NCBI GenBank assembly: GCA_946902985.2
Contig: OX336392.1
Location: 466,886,693 to 466,950,692 of the forward strand
Direction: 5' to 3'
DNA length: 64,000 nt
Source of the DNA: Meconema thalassinum
Taxonomy: Eukaryota; Arthropoda; Insecta; Orthoptera; Tettigoniidae
Both the position numbers and the translations under genes were made by a program. Below are positions 20,848 through 32,339 of the stretch, in pieces; positions within the stretch are counted from its first letter, which is position 1; every line of letters begins with the position of its first letter. The notes beneath the pieces were generated by a model. It worked only from the letters and a program-made list of their open reading frames with translations. It was not told the DNA's origin and ran no database searches.

Positions 20848-21581
20848 TCCCCCAGGGGCTCACATCTTGTGGGCGTGGGTTGGCGACCACGGGGCCCCAG
20901 CTGAGTCCTGCATTGCTTCCACTTACTTGTGCCGGGCTCCTCTCTGTCTTCTTTCCTGTCGACCTCACTTGGTCAACTCTTGTTCTCTTCTGACCCCGAC
21001 GGTATTAGGGTATCCGAGGCCTAGGGAGTCTCTTCCTTTCCCGCCTTAATTGGCCCTTGTCTCATCTTTTCTGATACCCTCCTTCTGCGAGGGGTCAGTC
21101 TTCTTTTTCTCTTCCTTTTACCTCCTGCCTTGTGCTCTAGGCCCTTAAGGAGGCTGGGTGTATGTAGCCCCACCACTTCTGGTGCACCCTAGATAATGCT
21201 ACACCCTCAGGGGCTCACGGCTGGTGAGTTCGGGAGTTCGCGACCCCGAGGGATTCCTGAGCTGGGTCCGTTTTCCCCTTTTGTCCCTTACCTTTGGGGC
21301 GGACCCTCTCCTCTTTCACTTTCCTATATGCCTTTCATGGCTCTCCTTCCTTCCAAGTCCCTCAATCCGCCTTCTCCGAGGGTTGAGGGCATTTCTTTTC
21401 CTTCTGTCCTTTTATTTGCCTTATTCTCCTTTCGTTTTCCATTTCTTCTTCTAGTATGTAGGTTAGTAGTTAGTTTTAGTTTTAAGTTCGCTTTTCATTT
21501 TCATCTTCACGATCACCCAAACCATCAGGGGCCGATAACCTAGATGTTAGGCCTCTTAAAACAACAATTATCATCATCAAC
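20848..21581 (+). mobile_element. Full-length CCCCC-ATC element, form A
   Basis: Complete element with the 12-bp TSD TATATACTCGGC at 20,836-20,847 and 21,582-21,593. The hairpin arm is slightly decayed (GGCCTC instead of GGCCCC). Non-coding. Confidence 0.9.
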
Positions 21582-21593
21582 TATATACTCGGC

Positions 21594-21959
21594 AATTCAT
21601 TAAAAAAAACATGAAATAGAATAAACCCCTAACCTTATTTCTCAAACACAAAGCAACAGCAACAACAACACCCACCCACCCACCCATTACAAGAACAAAG
21701 CTAAGACATACCAAAACACATATACCACATACATACGTACACATTGTCATACACAATTTAAAAAAATCATACGTGCAGACAAATAAACACACGAATAGCA
21801 TACACACGTCAAGTATCACATCTGTCATACATCATTAAGATAAATCTCAATAAACCCAATTACACACAACATATGCATACCTCAAGTGTGTTCTATCAGC
21901 CATACACATTTTTGAAAATTTAACAATAAAACAACAGAATCATCAGAAATTACCAGACA
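21594..21959. other. AT-rich spacer with CA- and CAA-rich runs
   Basis: Continuation of the old host sequence. It contains (CAA)n and (CCCA)n runs near 21,656-21,686. No gene is recognised. Confidence 0.5.
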
Positions 21960-22660
21960 ACCCTGCATCACACCAGCGCCTTAGGTGATTATAGGAGCCA
22001 CATAAATCACATCGCTTACCAGAATGTGGTCTACCACCCCTGGATCTTTGGGCATTACGCCCCTAAGGTACATAGCGTTGGACACTAGTAGACACTAATT
22101 CTTGGCTACCCTGTACTGCATTCTCCTGAAAAAAATCTAATATATAAACAGGATCTCGATGACTGCCAACCTGCTGCGCTGCTTCACGGAAATGAAGGAT
22201 AATCCAGACGTGACATGTTAGCTTTCTTAACCTTTTCAGCGGATAAAATTAGTTCATCAAATTCAACGAAAGTCTTGGGTTTGGCATTCATTGTTAAATA
22301 TGCACGATAAATAGGATTCATACCTTCTACTAAGGAACCTACAATCTGTTCTGGAGTTAGTTTAACCGCAAAAACCTTGGCATCAATTTAAATATCCAGA
22401 AAATATTCATTTTAAGTCTCCTCCATTCGCTGAACTCGAAATAAATGGTCACGATATAAATCAGACAGGGTACGTGGCGTAATGAAAACATTTAAGACCT
22501 CCATATGAAATTCACCCCGAGTACGATTAGCACTCAAGTTTTCAATTAACTTCTCTCGTAACATACCCTCAGTACATGGGTACACAATTCTAAAAATTTG
22601 TGCTTCAGAGAGACCAAATACAGGAGCACTATCCTTCAATTCAACTAATTTTGCATGCAT
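21960..22660 (-). pseudogene. Retrotransposon gag with zinc knuckle, unlike the 10-kb gag
   Basis: The open frame at 22,660-22,412 has LRDKL-type gag features (IVYPCTEGMLREKLIENLS, FITPRTLSDLY). Further left, a CCHC zinc knuckle CDLCGSYNHLRRWC (CX2CX4HX4C) is readable near 22,020-21,980. This gag does not match the equivalent part of the Gypsy copy at 10 kb. Similarity to that copy begins only to the right of the (CT)n run at 22,692. No pol domain follows on the left. Confidence 0.6.
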
Positions 22661-23266
22661 GAAAATCTTTCAAAATGAGAGATAAAGGATCCTTTCTCTC
22701 TCTCTCCCTTGAATACTCTCATTCCAGAACTTACCACTGAACTTCTCTCTGAAACTTTATAGGCTAGTCATACTTTCCAATATACCTGAAACCATGACTT
22801 TGATTCACCCACAAAAGCAACAGATAGCATTTCTAACCCAGTTTCCCATTCAATACGGTCCACCCTAATTTGACGCTCAAACTTCTTCTCTACTAATTTT
22901 AAAATTTCCATGGGATTACATTGGTTTCTGGAAAATGTGGGTAAATAGACCTCCTTATTACGCAAACCTGTCAATTTAAACAACTATAATTCTCTCTCGA
23001 TTCGTTACGTAGTGCTCTCTGGCTATTCAAAAAAAATCTTCTAGCATACTTACCGTTTTCATCGCTAGTCTCCTAAGTTCTTCCTAACTTTTCCTTCTTT
23101 CTCTTCGACTGTTTTTGACAAGACTTCCTGTTTACTCTTTGAATCGGACACTTCTCCATGCTTTCCTACGACCCCCTCTAACCTATTAACATTTCCCTAT
23201 CCTTGCCCTTAATTGTGCTTTCAATGTGATCTATTCTTTTTGTGGTTACTTCTTCATTCTTGTCTT

Positions 23267-24003
23267 CCCCCAGGGGCTCACATCTAGTGGGACGTGGGTT
23301 GGCGACCACGGGACCCCACCTGAGTCCGGCATTGCTTCGACTTACATGTGTCGGGCTCCTCTCTTTCTTCTTTCCTGTCGACCTCCCTTGGTCAACTCTT
23401 GTTCTCTTCCGACCCCGACGGTATTAGGGTATCCGAGGCCTAGGGAGTCTCTTCCTTTCCCGCCTTAATTGGCCCTTGTCTCATCTTTCCTGACACCCTC
23501 CTTCTGTGAGGGGTCAGCCTTCTTTTTCTTTTCCTTTTACCTCCTGCCTTCTGCTCAAGGCCCTCAAGGAGGCAGGGTGTATGTAGCCCCAACACTTCTG
23601 GTGCACCCTAGATAATGCTACACCCTCAGGGGCTCACGGCTGGTGAGTTCGGGAGTTGGCGACCCCGAGGGATTCCTGAGCTGGGTCCGTATTCCCCTTT
23701 TGTCCCTTACCTTCGGGGCGGACCCTCTCCTCTTTCACTTTCCTATCTGCCTTTCATGGCTCTCCTTCCTTCCAAGTCCCTCAATCCGCATTCTTCGAGG
23801 GTTGAGGGCATTTCTTTTCCTCCTGTCCTTTATTTGCCTTATTCTCCTTTTGTTTTCCATTTCTTCTTCTAGTCTGTAGGTTATTAGTTAGTTTTAGTTT
23901 TAAGTTCGCTTTTCATTTTCATCTTCACGATCACCCAAACCATCAGGGGCCGATAACCTAGATGTTAGGCCCCTTAAAACAACAATTATCATCATCATCA
24001 TCA
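23267..24003 (+). mobile_element. Full-length CCCCC-ATC element, form A
   Basis: Starts with CCCCCAGGGGCTCAC and ends with the hairpin and (ATC)n. Its tail runs straight into the next, 5'-truncated element, so the two look like one integration event. No TSD is seen; compared with 10,790-10,810, about 18 bp of target is deleted. Confidence 0.88.
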
Positions 24004-24963
24004 ACCTTTCCGTCTTCTTTCCTGTCGACATCTCTCGGTCAACTCTTGTTCTCTTCCGACCCCGACGGTATTAGGGTACCCGAGGCCTAGGGAGTCTCTT
24101 CCTTTCCCGCCTTCATTGGCCCTTGTCTCATCTTTTCTGATACCCTCCTTCTGCGAGGGGTCAGCCTTCCTTTTCTTTTCCTGTTATCTCCTGCCTTCTG
24201 CTCAAGGCCCTCAAGGAGGCAGGGTGTATGTAGCCCCACCACTTTTGTTGCACCCTGGATATTGCTACACCCTCAGGGGCTCACGGCTGGTGAGTTCGGG
24301 AGTTGGCGACCCCGAGGAATTCCTGAACTGGGTCCGTTTTCCCCTTTTGTCCCTTACCTTTGGGGCGGACCCTCTCCTCTCTCCCGTCTCCTCTCCTCTC
24401 CTCTTTTCCTTATATTTCCTTATCTCTTTAAGATTCCCGCACTGTTTTTGTTACTTGGTTCACCGTGTATCTAAATTCCCCTTTAGCGATTTTTAAGGCA
24501 TTTTTAATCTACGTTGCATTTTGTAGGTTTTTTCGATCTAAATTACATCTCGCGATTGTTTTCAACCTCAATTGCATTTTGTAAAGATTGACAATCTAAA
24601 TTGCTAAATTGCCGGGCCTTTTAGTTAGTATTTTGAATTTCAATTGCATTTTGTAAGTATTTTGAATTTCAGTTGGATTTTGTACGTATTTCGACGCAAC
24701 ATTGCATTTTGTACGTATTTTGAATCTAGCCTACGTTTTGTGGGTCTTTTCAATCTATTCTTTTTGTGAATCTTTTCGTTCTAAATTCCCTTTTTAAGAC
24801 CATATTGTGAGTTGTTTCCATCTGAGTTTCTCTTTGTACGTATTTTCCGTCTCACATAATTTTAGTTCTGGTTTCCATTTCATTCTCATTTTCGCTATCA
24901 CCCAGATCATTTGGGGCCGATAACCTAGATGTTAGGCCCCTTAAAACAACAATTATCATCATC
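24004..24963 (+). mobile_element. 5'-truncated CCCCC-ATC element, form B
   Basis: Begins within the 5' module (near CCGTCTTCTTTCCTGTCGAC), continues through CCGCACTGTTTTTGTTAC and minisatellite-like ATTGCATTTTGTAAG units, and ends with the form B hairpin and (ATC)n. Confidence 0.85.
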
Positions 24964-25437
24964 TCTACATTGTCGCTATTGGTCTGACTGACTTTCGCTA
25001 CCCCATGTATCTGATGCTGGAGAACTCTCCAGTCTATTTTCATCTCTGCCTTAATTTTTCTGCACTCCTTTTCTATTGTCTTCTACTCTCACAAGTTGAT
25101 CTCCCAGCTTTTCAACTCTATCGCTAACCTCAGTAATCACTTAGCTCATCTCCTCAAGCTTTGCATTCACATTCCTGCTCTATCTTAGCATTCACATCCC
25201 TATTGCCCTGCTCTGTATTATTAGTTTCTTCTATCTTTGACATAAGTTGTTGGAGCCAGTCTGGACTAATCCCCTCCACTACACAGTGTATGACGTCCTG
25301 TTCTTTCGTGGTAGAGTCCTCCAATCTACTCTCACCACTTCCCGATTCTATTATCGACCCCTTATTAGGCACTCCTTCTGCCACTATCGTATAAATTATT
25401 ACTCTCCTCACTGACTACCCTTTTTCTATTTTCACTC

Positions 25438-26130
25438 TCCATTTTAGAATTCCTAACAACAGTGCGTGAACGTAGTTCAATATCTGACATCGCCTCCAAA
25501 ATCATTGGCACAAATATATACACTCTTAAAGTAATAATCTCTAACTGTATTGCCTATTGTGTGAATATTCCTGATTGCATTGTGAAATATGATATCGATC
25601 TACTGTTGGCTGTCACTTTATAACTTGCTCTTTATATCAAATCCATCAATCAAAGTAGTCGAGTGCGGGGTTCTTAATCTCAGGGGGTGGGGCAAGTCTG
25701 CGATGAATCGATATCATATTATAATTATAATTTTGAAACAACTGAGTTTATTTAATACTTGAAACAGAAAGAAACAATGAAGGAATGCTGTAAGATAATA
25801 AATTATATTTTAATTAAAAACAACAACACTGTACCCGAATTCAAGTAATGACCAACCATTATCCGATGATGTAGAGGATCGCGAAGGACGTTGATCCCCA
25901 GCTAGATAAACCAACTGTACCTTGCTGGCTGGCGGTCACTGAACTCGTCGTACACATGTTTATTAAAATGCGAATGTACTATGATCTAACTACATTGGGT
26001 TCACATCTAACTACAAAAGGAGAGTGAAGTTCTTAGAATCTCGAGGTGTGACGGGTGTGGAATTGCGTTGGGCGCCTATAGATAGTTCACTCGTTATCAT
26101 GTTGATGATAATTGTTGTTTTAAGGGGCCT
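25438..26130 (-). other. Second copy of the Gypsy leader and inverted tail fragment
   Basis: Nearly identical to 11,277-11,975. It ends in the same inverted tail fragment (GATGATAATTGTTGTTTTAAGG), with fewer GAT units than the first copy. Confidence 0.75.
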
Positions 26131-26144
26131 AACATCTAGTTTAA

Positions 26145-27604
26145 CCCCCAGGGGCTCACTTCTAGTGGGCGTGGGTTGGCGACCACGGGGCCCCAGCTGA
26201 GTCCGGCATTGCTTCCACTTACTTGTGCCGGGCTCCTCTCTGTCTTCTTTCCTGTCGACCTCACTTGGTCAACTCTTGTTCTCTTCTGACCCCGACGGTA
26301 TTAGGGTATCCGAGGCCTAGGGAGTCTCTTCCTTTCCCGCCTTAATTGGCCCTTGTCTCATCTTTTCTGATTCCCTCCTTCTGCGAGGGGTCAGCCTTCT
26401 TTTTCTCTTCCTTTTACCTCCTGCCTTGTGCTCTAGGCCCTTAAGGAGGCAGGGTGTATGTAGCCCCACCACTTCTGGTGCACCCTAGATAATGCTACAC
26501 CCTCAGGAGCTCACGGCTGGTGAGTTCGGGAGTTGGCGACCCCGAGGGATTCCTGAGCTGGGTCCGTTTTCCCCTTTTTGTCCCTTCCCTTTGGGGCGGA
26601 CCTTCTCCTCTCTCCCCTCTCCTCTCCTCTTTTCCTTCTATTTCCTTTTCTCTTCAAGATTCCCGCACTGTTTTTGTTACTCGAATCACCGTGTATCTAA
26701 ATTCCCTTTTACCATTTTTTAAGGCATTTTTGATCTATGTTGCATTTTGTAAGTCTCTTCGATCTAAATTACATCTCGCGATTGTTTTCAACCTCAATTG
26801 CATTTTGTAAAGATTGGCAATCTAAATTGCTTTTTAGTAAGTCTTTCAATGCAGGCGTCAGGGCATTTTAGTGAGTATTTTGAATTTCAATTGCATTTTG
26901 TAAGTATTTTCAACCAAAACCGCATTTCGCACGAATTTTGAATCTAAATTGCATTTTGTTTGGTGGGCATTTTGCACATATTTTGATTCTCAATTGCATT
27001 TTGTGGGTATTTTGAATCTAAATTACATTTGTCAAGTATTTTCAATCTAAATTGCTTTTTGTAAGTATTGTCAATCCACATGAGTCGTTTGAATCTACCG
27101 TACATTTTGTAAGCATTTTCAATTTCAATTGCATTTTGTAAGTATTTTGAATTTCAATTGCACTTTGTGAATAATTTGGATTGGAACTGGGATATTTCAA
27201 TCTGAATTGCATTGTGTATTTTCAATTTCAATTGCATTTTGTAAGTATTTTGAACCTCAATTGCATTTTGTACGTAATTTCGATCTCATTTGCATTTTGT
27301 AAGTATTTTGAATTTCAGTTGCATTTTGTAAGTATTTCGGCGCTACTTTGCATTTTGTCCGTATTTTGAATCTAGCCTACGTTTTGTGGGTCTTTTTCAA
27401 TCTATTCTTTTTGTGCAACTTTTCGTTCTAAATTCCCTTTTGTAGGACCATATTGTGAGTTGTTTCCATGTGAGTTCCTTTTTGTACGTATTTTCAGTCT
27501 TCGATAATTTTGTTCTGGTTTCCATTTCATTATCATTTTCGCTATCACCCAGATCATTAGGGGCCGATAACCTCGATGTTAGGCCCCTTAAAACAACAAT
27601 TATC
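26145..27604 (+). mobile_element. Full-length CCCCC-ATC element, form B (reference copy)
   Basis: About 1.46 kb from CCCCCAGGGGCTCAC to the hairpin tail, flanked by the 14-bp TSD AACATCTAGTTTAA (26,131-26,144 and 27,605-27,618). The single empty site at 11,967-11,980 proves the boundaries. The middle, from about 26,720 to 27,480, is a degenerate tandem array of 25-28 bp units with the core ATTGCATTTTGTAAGTATTT. Confidence 0.93.
26720..27480 (+). repeat. Degenerate minisatellite inside form B
   Basis: About 28 imperfect units of 25-28 bp built on CAATTGCATTTTGTAAGTATTTTGAAT. The same array, with different unit order and losses, appears in the other form B and C copies (24,500-24,860; 34,200-34,960; 35,078-35,534; 53,440-53,870; 55,760-56,270). 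It is internal to the retroposon, not an independent satellite. Confidence 0.85.
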
Positions 27605-27613
27605 AACATCTAG

Positions 27614-28206
27614 TTTAAAATTTGAAAATACACTTATATTCCGTCTAGTCAATACTTTACTGTTTATTTACTCACTAGAACAACTGATACTCATTGGACT
27701 GTAGTGCAGTGATTTAATAGTCCAATCGAGGCAGTTAGGCGCAGATATGAACGAAAGGAATATTAATTAGGGAAGTTTCATGCTGAAAATTAAGTGTACT
27801 TCCAGGGTTTTGGCTTTCTTTGTAATCAGTATAAGGGTTTCAACAATCATATATGTTAACATCACATTTCATCAATTTTTCATCAATTTAATGTCACAAT
27901 GACTGGCCAATAATTGTACTAGCTGATGAAGGGCAGATTATGCCTCGATACATGTCCTCTTGTGTAAATCAACATTAAAGTATTGACTATACTCTGATTT
28001 ACAAAAGATGAACGGTGAAAGCTGTCATCTGTTTGAAGGGTGAGGTGAGGAGTGGAGACGGTTTCCAGGGCGATAGCGAGCAGTGTTGCAATCGATGCAG
28101 ACACAGCAGTGAGCACATGGTTTGGCTCGGTGTTCTACTGTGCCTTCACCCGTCACGGTCATTAGACACAAGTCTTTCTGCAAGCCTCTTGGAATGTTAT
28201 GAGTAG
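27614..28206. mobile_element. Second copy of the short inverted-repeat DNA transposon, truncated
   Basis: Nearly identical to 11,976-12,552, including the left inverted repeat. It is cut off after GAATGTTATGAGT, where the hAT-like sequence begins at 28,207. The right inverted repeat is therefore missing here. Confidence 0.7.
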
Positions 28207-28330
28207 GGTTCGGAAGTTTAAGACCTAAGGAATTACAAAATATGCAAGCAAATATGGCCTAAAAACTATAAAATATGACCTAAAAATCTATGAAATATGA
28301 CATGAATTGTTGGGATAGGTAATTATCACT
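28207..28330 (-). mobile_element. Probable hAT transposon end
   Basis: AGGGTTCGGAAGTTTAAGACC followed by repeated AAATATG(A/G)CC motifs has the look of a hAT terminus and subterminal region. A hAT C-terminal coding remnant in minus orientation lies on the far side of the RTE insertion (32,640-32,850), so both may be one element split by RTE. The 8-bp TSD could not be checked because the other end is lost. Confidence 0.4.
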
Positions 28331-28344
28331 TCTTCTTCTTTTCT

Positions 28345-30449
28345 TTAGCGTTTGTCCCACCTCGTGGCAGGGTCCGCTATTTGAGTCCGCTGTCTCCACT
28401 TTACTCGGTCATGGGCCATCTCAGGATGAAGGTTGACGCCTTTCAAATCCCTCTGCAGTGTATCGGCCCAACGTTGTCTCGGTCGTCCCTTTGGTCTTTT
28501 CCCGGCGACCTCCAGTGTGTAGCCCTGTTTTGCAATGGTGTCCACTCCTGACCGTAGCACATGCCCAAACCATCGCAGACGACCCTCACGCATTTTGTTA
28601 CTGATTGCTGCGATACCAAATCGTTCCCTTATTCTTTGATTGGGGATGTGATCCAACCTAGTAATGCCTGCTGTCCATCTAAGCATCTTGGTCTCCATGC
28701 CAATTAGCCGACGTTCTGCTTCCTTCGTGGTCGGCCAACATTGGGTACTATAAAGCGCTACGGGACGAATGACAGTGCGGTAAATCTTCGATTTTAGGTG
28801 GTCTTTCATCTGGCGATCGCACATGACACCTGTCGTTGTTCGCCACTTCATTCTTATGTTGACCTCCTCGGTGAGACGACCTTCAACAGTTATCGTAGAG
28901 CCAAGATACTTAAATTTTGTCGTTCGAGGCAGATCATCGCCGTCGACTTGGATTGTTCCGATTTCTCCAGCATCCGTTATCATATATTCTGTTTTAGCTT
29001 TGTTAAGCCGCAGGCCATATTGACTTAAACGATCACTCCATTCCTGGACTTGATGTTGGAGATCCAGCTTGTTTTGAGCGGCCAACATAACGTCATCAGC
29101 GTACAGAATGGTCCAAGGTAACGGTTGTTGTAGATCTGCAGTAACCGTGTCCATGACCATAATGAACAGCAATGGTGACAGGGCCGAACCTTGATGAACA
29201 CCAACTGTTACATGGAAGTTTTCCGACGCTCCTGCGGCGGCTTGGACGTAACTTCTTGGCTCCGCGTAGAGCAACTGTACCCAGTTGACAAGGTACTCTG
29301 GGATGCCATGTTGTCGGAGAGTCAACCAGATCAAGTCGTGCGGTACACGATCAAAAGCCTTTTCGAGATCTAAGAAAGCAAGGTGCAACGGCTTATTCTT
29401 TTCACGATGCTTTTCAACTAAAAGCCGTGTGGCGTGGATTGCATCTGTTGTGCTGCAATTTTTCACAAATCCAGCTTGGTATTTGGTCAGCTGGGTGATT
29501 GCACGTATCCTCTTATCAAGAATGCGCTCGAAGACCTTCATGGTGTGACAGAGGAGTCGAATTGGTCTGTAATTAGCACACTCGGCTGGACTTCCCTTCT
29601 TTTTGAAGATAGGTATCGTGATGCTATGTTGCCAATCAAGTGGCGTTCGTCCTTCTTTGACTATTTGGTTGAAGAGTCTTGCCAACCAATCCGCTGGATC
29701 CCACTTCTGAGAGCACCATAGCTCCGCCGCGATGTCATCTGGACCAGTTGCCTTCCCTGGTTTCATTTGTTTCAAGGCCCCTGCAACCTCTAAGACATCA
29801 ATAGGTTTGATAGGACCTTCGACAGCAGTAGCGACAGGTATCTGGTTGTGCTGGAATTCCTCTGTTGAGACCTTCTCAAAGTAATTTCGCCAACGTTCTC
29901 TCGCCTTCTTCCAGTCGACTAGCAAAACGCTCTTATCGTCATTGATGCCATAGAAGCGTTGGATATCTTGAGATTTATGGTGCCTGGATTTGACGAGGCG
30001 ATAGATGTCCCGCTCTCCCTTGCGTGTGTCCAGCTTCGCGTAGAGGTCTGCGTACCGAGCCGATTTTGTCTTCTTCGCTTCCCTGCGTGCTACTTTGTAA
30101 GCATTCCAACGAGAAGGTGTTTTGTCTTCCAGAAACTCGTGGTAAAGCTGCTTCTTCTTGCGTACCGCAGTTTTGACTGCGTCATTCCAAAGCCATGTGT
30201 CCTTATCAATCCGACGTCTTCCTGGCTTCGTAGGTCCAGGAATGGCATGCGTGGCTTCGTGAACAGCTTTCTTCATTTTTGCCCAGCTTTCTTCAACGGT
30301 AGTAATCGGTGGCAGCGTAAGACGTGTAATGACTTCTTCTTCATTCTCTTTAAATTGCCACCATCTGATTCTCGCCTTTCCTGTTCGTGCCTGTATGACC
30401 ATTGGCGGCTTTACACGGATCTTGCAGATAACTGGTCGGTGTTGGGTCG
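28345..30449 (-). pseudogene. RTE reverse transcriptase half of the endonuclease-RT protein
   Basis: An open frame of about 700 codons. It contains YRPIRLLCHTMKVFERIL, LAFLDLEKAFDRVPHDL, GVHQGSALSPLLFIMVMD and the catalytic box WTILYADDVML, then KYLGSTITVEG and the C-terminal RPKGRPRQRW motif typical of RTE-type LINEs. The frame has no stop. It is separated from its endonuclease half only by the form A insertion at 30,450-31,185. The retained coding length (32,021-31,186 plus 30,436-28,345) is 2,928 bp, exactly 976 codons. The first residues of the open frame right of 30,450 are read from the inserted repeat and are not native. Confidence 0.88.
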
Positions 30450-31185
30450 ACCCCCAGGGGCTCACTTCTAGTGGGCGTGGGTTGGCGACCACGGGGCCCC
30501 AGCCGAGTCCGGCATTGCTTCCACTTACTTGTGCCGGGCTCCTCTCCGTCTTCTTTCCTGTCGACCTCACTTGGTCAACTCTTGTTCTCTTCCGACCCCG
30601 ACGGTATTAGGGTATCCGAGGCCTAGGGAGTCTCTTCCTTTCCCGCCTTAATTGGCCCTTGTCTCATCTTTTCTGATACCCTCCTTCTGCGAGGGGTCAG
30701 CCTTCATTTTCTCTTCCTTTTACCTCCTGCCTTGTGCTCTAGGCCCTTAAGGAGGCAGGGTGTATGTAGCCCCACCACTTTTGGTGCACCCTAGATAATG
30801 CTACACCCTCAGGGGCTCACGGCTGGTGAGTTCGGGTGTTGGCGACCCCGAGGGATTCCTGAGCTGGGTCCGTTTTCCATTTTTGTCCCTTACCTTTGGG
30901 GCGGACCCTCTCCTCTTTCACTTTCCTATCTGCCTTTCATGGCTCTCCTTCCTTCCAAGTCCCTCAATCCGCCTTCTTCGAGGGTTGAGGGCATTTCTTT
31001 TCCTCCTGTCCTTTATTTGCCTTATTCTCCTTTACTTTTCCATTTCTTCTTCTAGTATGTAGGTTAGTAGTTAGTTTTAGTTTTAAGTTCGCTTTTCATT
31101 TTCATCCTCACGATCACCCAAACCATCAGGGGCCGATAACCTAGATGTTAGGCCCCTTAAAACAACAATTATCATCATCATCATC
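30450..31185 (+). mobile_element. Full-length CCCCC-ATC element, form A, inside RTE
   Basis: Complete element in the opposite orientation to RTE, flanked by the 13-bp TSD CGGTGTTGGGTCG (30,437-30,449 and 31,186-31,198). It is younger than the RTE copy. Non-coding. Confidence 0.93.
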
Positions 31186-32021
31186 CGGTGTTGGGTCGCA
31201 ACTGTTTCGTAAGGGACGACTTTAGTGTCCAACACGTCTTGAAGGTCTTTGCGCCTTACCAGAATGTAGTCAATTTGTGTTGTATTTGTGCCGCTGTAGT
31301 ATGTGATTAGATGTGAATCACGTTTATTAAACCATGTGTTCGTAATGACTAGGTCATGGGTTTCCGCATAATCTAGAATTCTCAGTCCGTCGTCGTTCCT
31401 CTCACCATATCCGAATCCGCCATGGGCGGCATAGTCTTCTTTCAAGCGACCGACATGACCATTTAGGTCGCCTGCAACTATGAGGTAGTCCTCTAAGGGC
31501 ACTTCAGCGGTCTTTTCGTCAAGCAACGCCCAGAAGGCGTCTTTGATCGTTACCGGTTGGCCTGTCTGAGGAGCATAGGCGCTGAAGAGGTGGATTTTTC
31601 TTCCATCGGCGATGTAGACGATTTTCATCAGACGATCATCATACCGCTGGACTTCGGAGACAGAACCATCAAACTGTGCTGATACTGCAATTCCCACACC
31701 ACTGGTAGTTCCACGTGTACCGTTATAATACAACTTGTATCCACACCCAATGTTGTACGCCTTATCACCACTCCACCGTGTTTCCTGTACAGCACAGGCA
31801 TCGATGCGCCTCATTTCTAGCGCTTTCGCTATCTCATTGTAACGTCCAGACATAGTGCCGACATTAAGTGATGCAATTCGGGATGTAGGGGATTGCTTGT
31901 TTAGCCGTCGCCGCCCGTGCGACGGTAACCCTTGCATACTTCTCGCGCCAACCGGGCCTCGTCGTCGCGCGTCGCTTCTGGGGGACGCCCTAGCCTTTAG
32001 TTCAGATCCTTGAGACAGCAT
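31186..32021 (-). pseudogene. RTE AP-type endonuclease half
   Basis: The frame carries the apurinic-endonuclease blocks in order: IASLNVGTMSGR, CAVQETRWSGDK, TSGVGIAV, LIVAGDLNGHVG and TTQIDYILVRR. The domain nicks the target DNA to start reverse transcription. It is open up to the inserted repeat, after which it would stop in foreign sequence. The ATG at 32,021 is the first in frame and gives a normal RTE length. Confidence 0.85.
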
Positions 32022-32339
32022 GTCATGGGGATGTGACGAATTCTTTTTACAGCCGGCTTGTCACATAGCCTGTCGCCAAGCATTTTATAGCTGCTGCCAG
32101 CACATAATGAGGCCGCCCCTAACATGGAGAACAGACGCCTTTTGCAGCCGCCCCACTGGAGTACAGACGCTGCAGCTAATGGGATTTCAACAGCATTTCC
32201 TTCTGCTGAGTGCCCATTACCCTCTTACAAGAGCTCATCCGCCCTTAAAATCACCAACACTAATTTCTACACAGCGCATTCAAACGACTCCGGTGACAAT
32301 ATTACTGAGGGACGGCAGATGTAAACATATGGCTTACAT

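Larger units (their letters stand above)
22692..25437 (-). pseudogene. Second copy of the Gypsy gag and leader region, interrupted by a retroposon
   Basis: 22,692-23,266 corresponds to 10,206-10,790, and 24,964-25,437 corresponds to 10,808-11,276; frames and text are nearly the same. A composite CCCCC-ATC insertion (23,267-24,963) splits the copy, and about 18 bp of target present in the first copy is missing at the site. The similarity continues through the non-coding leader to 26,130 and then to 28,206. Confidence 0.75.
28331..32339 (-). mobile_element. RTE-clade LINE, nearly complete
   Basis: The element is flanked by ATAGGTAATTATCACTT (28,315-28,331) and ATAGGTAGATTATCACTT (32,340-32,357), a diverged TSD of 17-18 bp. 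Without the retroposon inside it, it would be about 3.26 kb, the usual RTE length. It ends at the left in a (CTT)n-like tail. Endonuclease and reverse transcriptase are encoded leftward. Confidence 0.8.

Noticed and set aside
29959..30471. A 170-codon plus-strand frame
   Set aside because: Antisense shadow of the RTE reverse transcriptase, whose motifs are on the minus strand.
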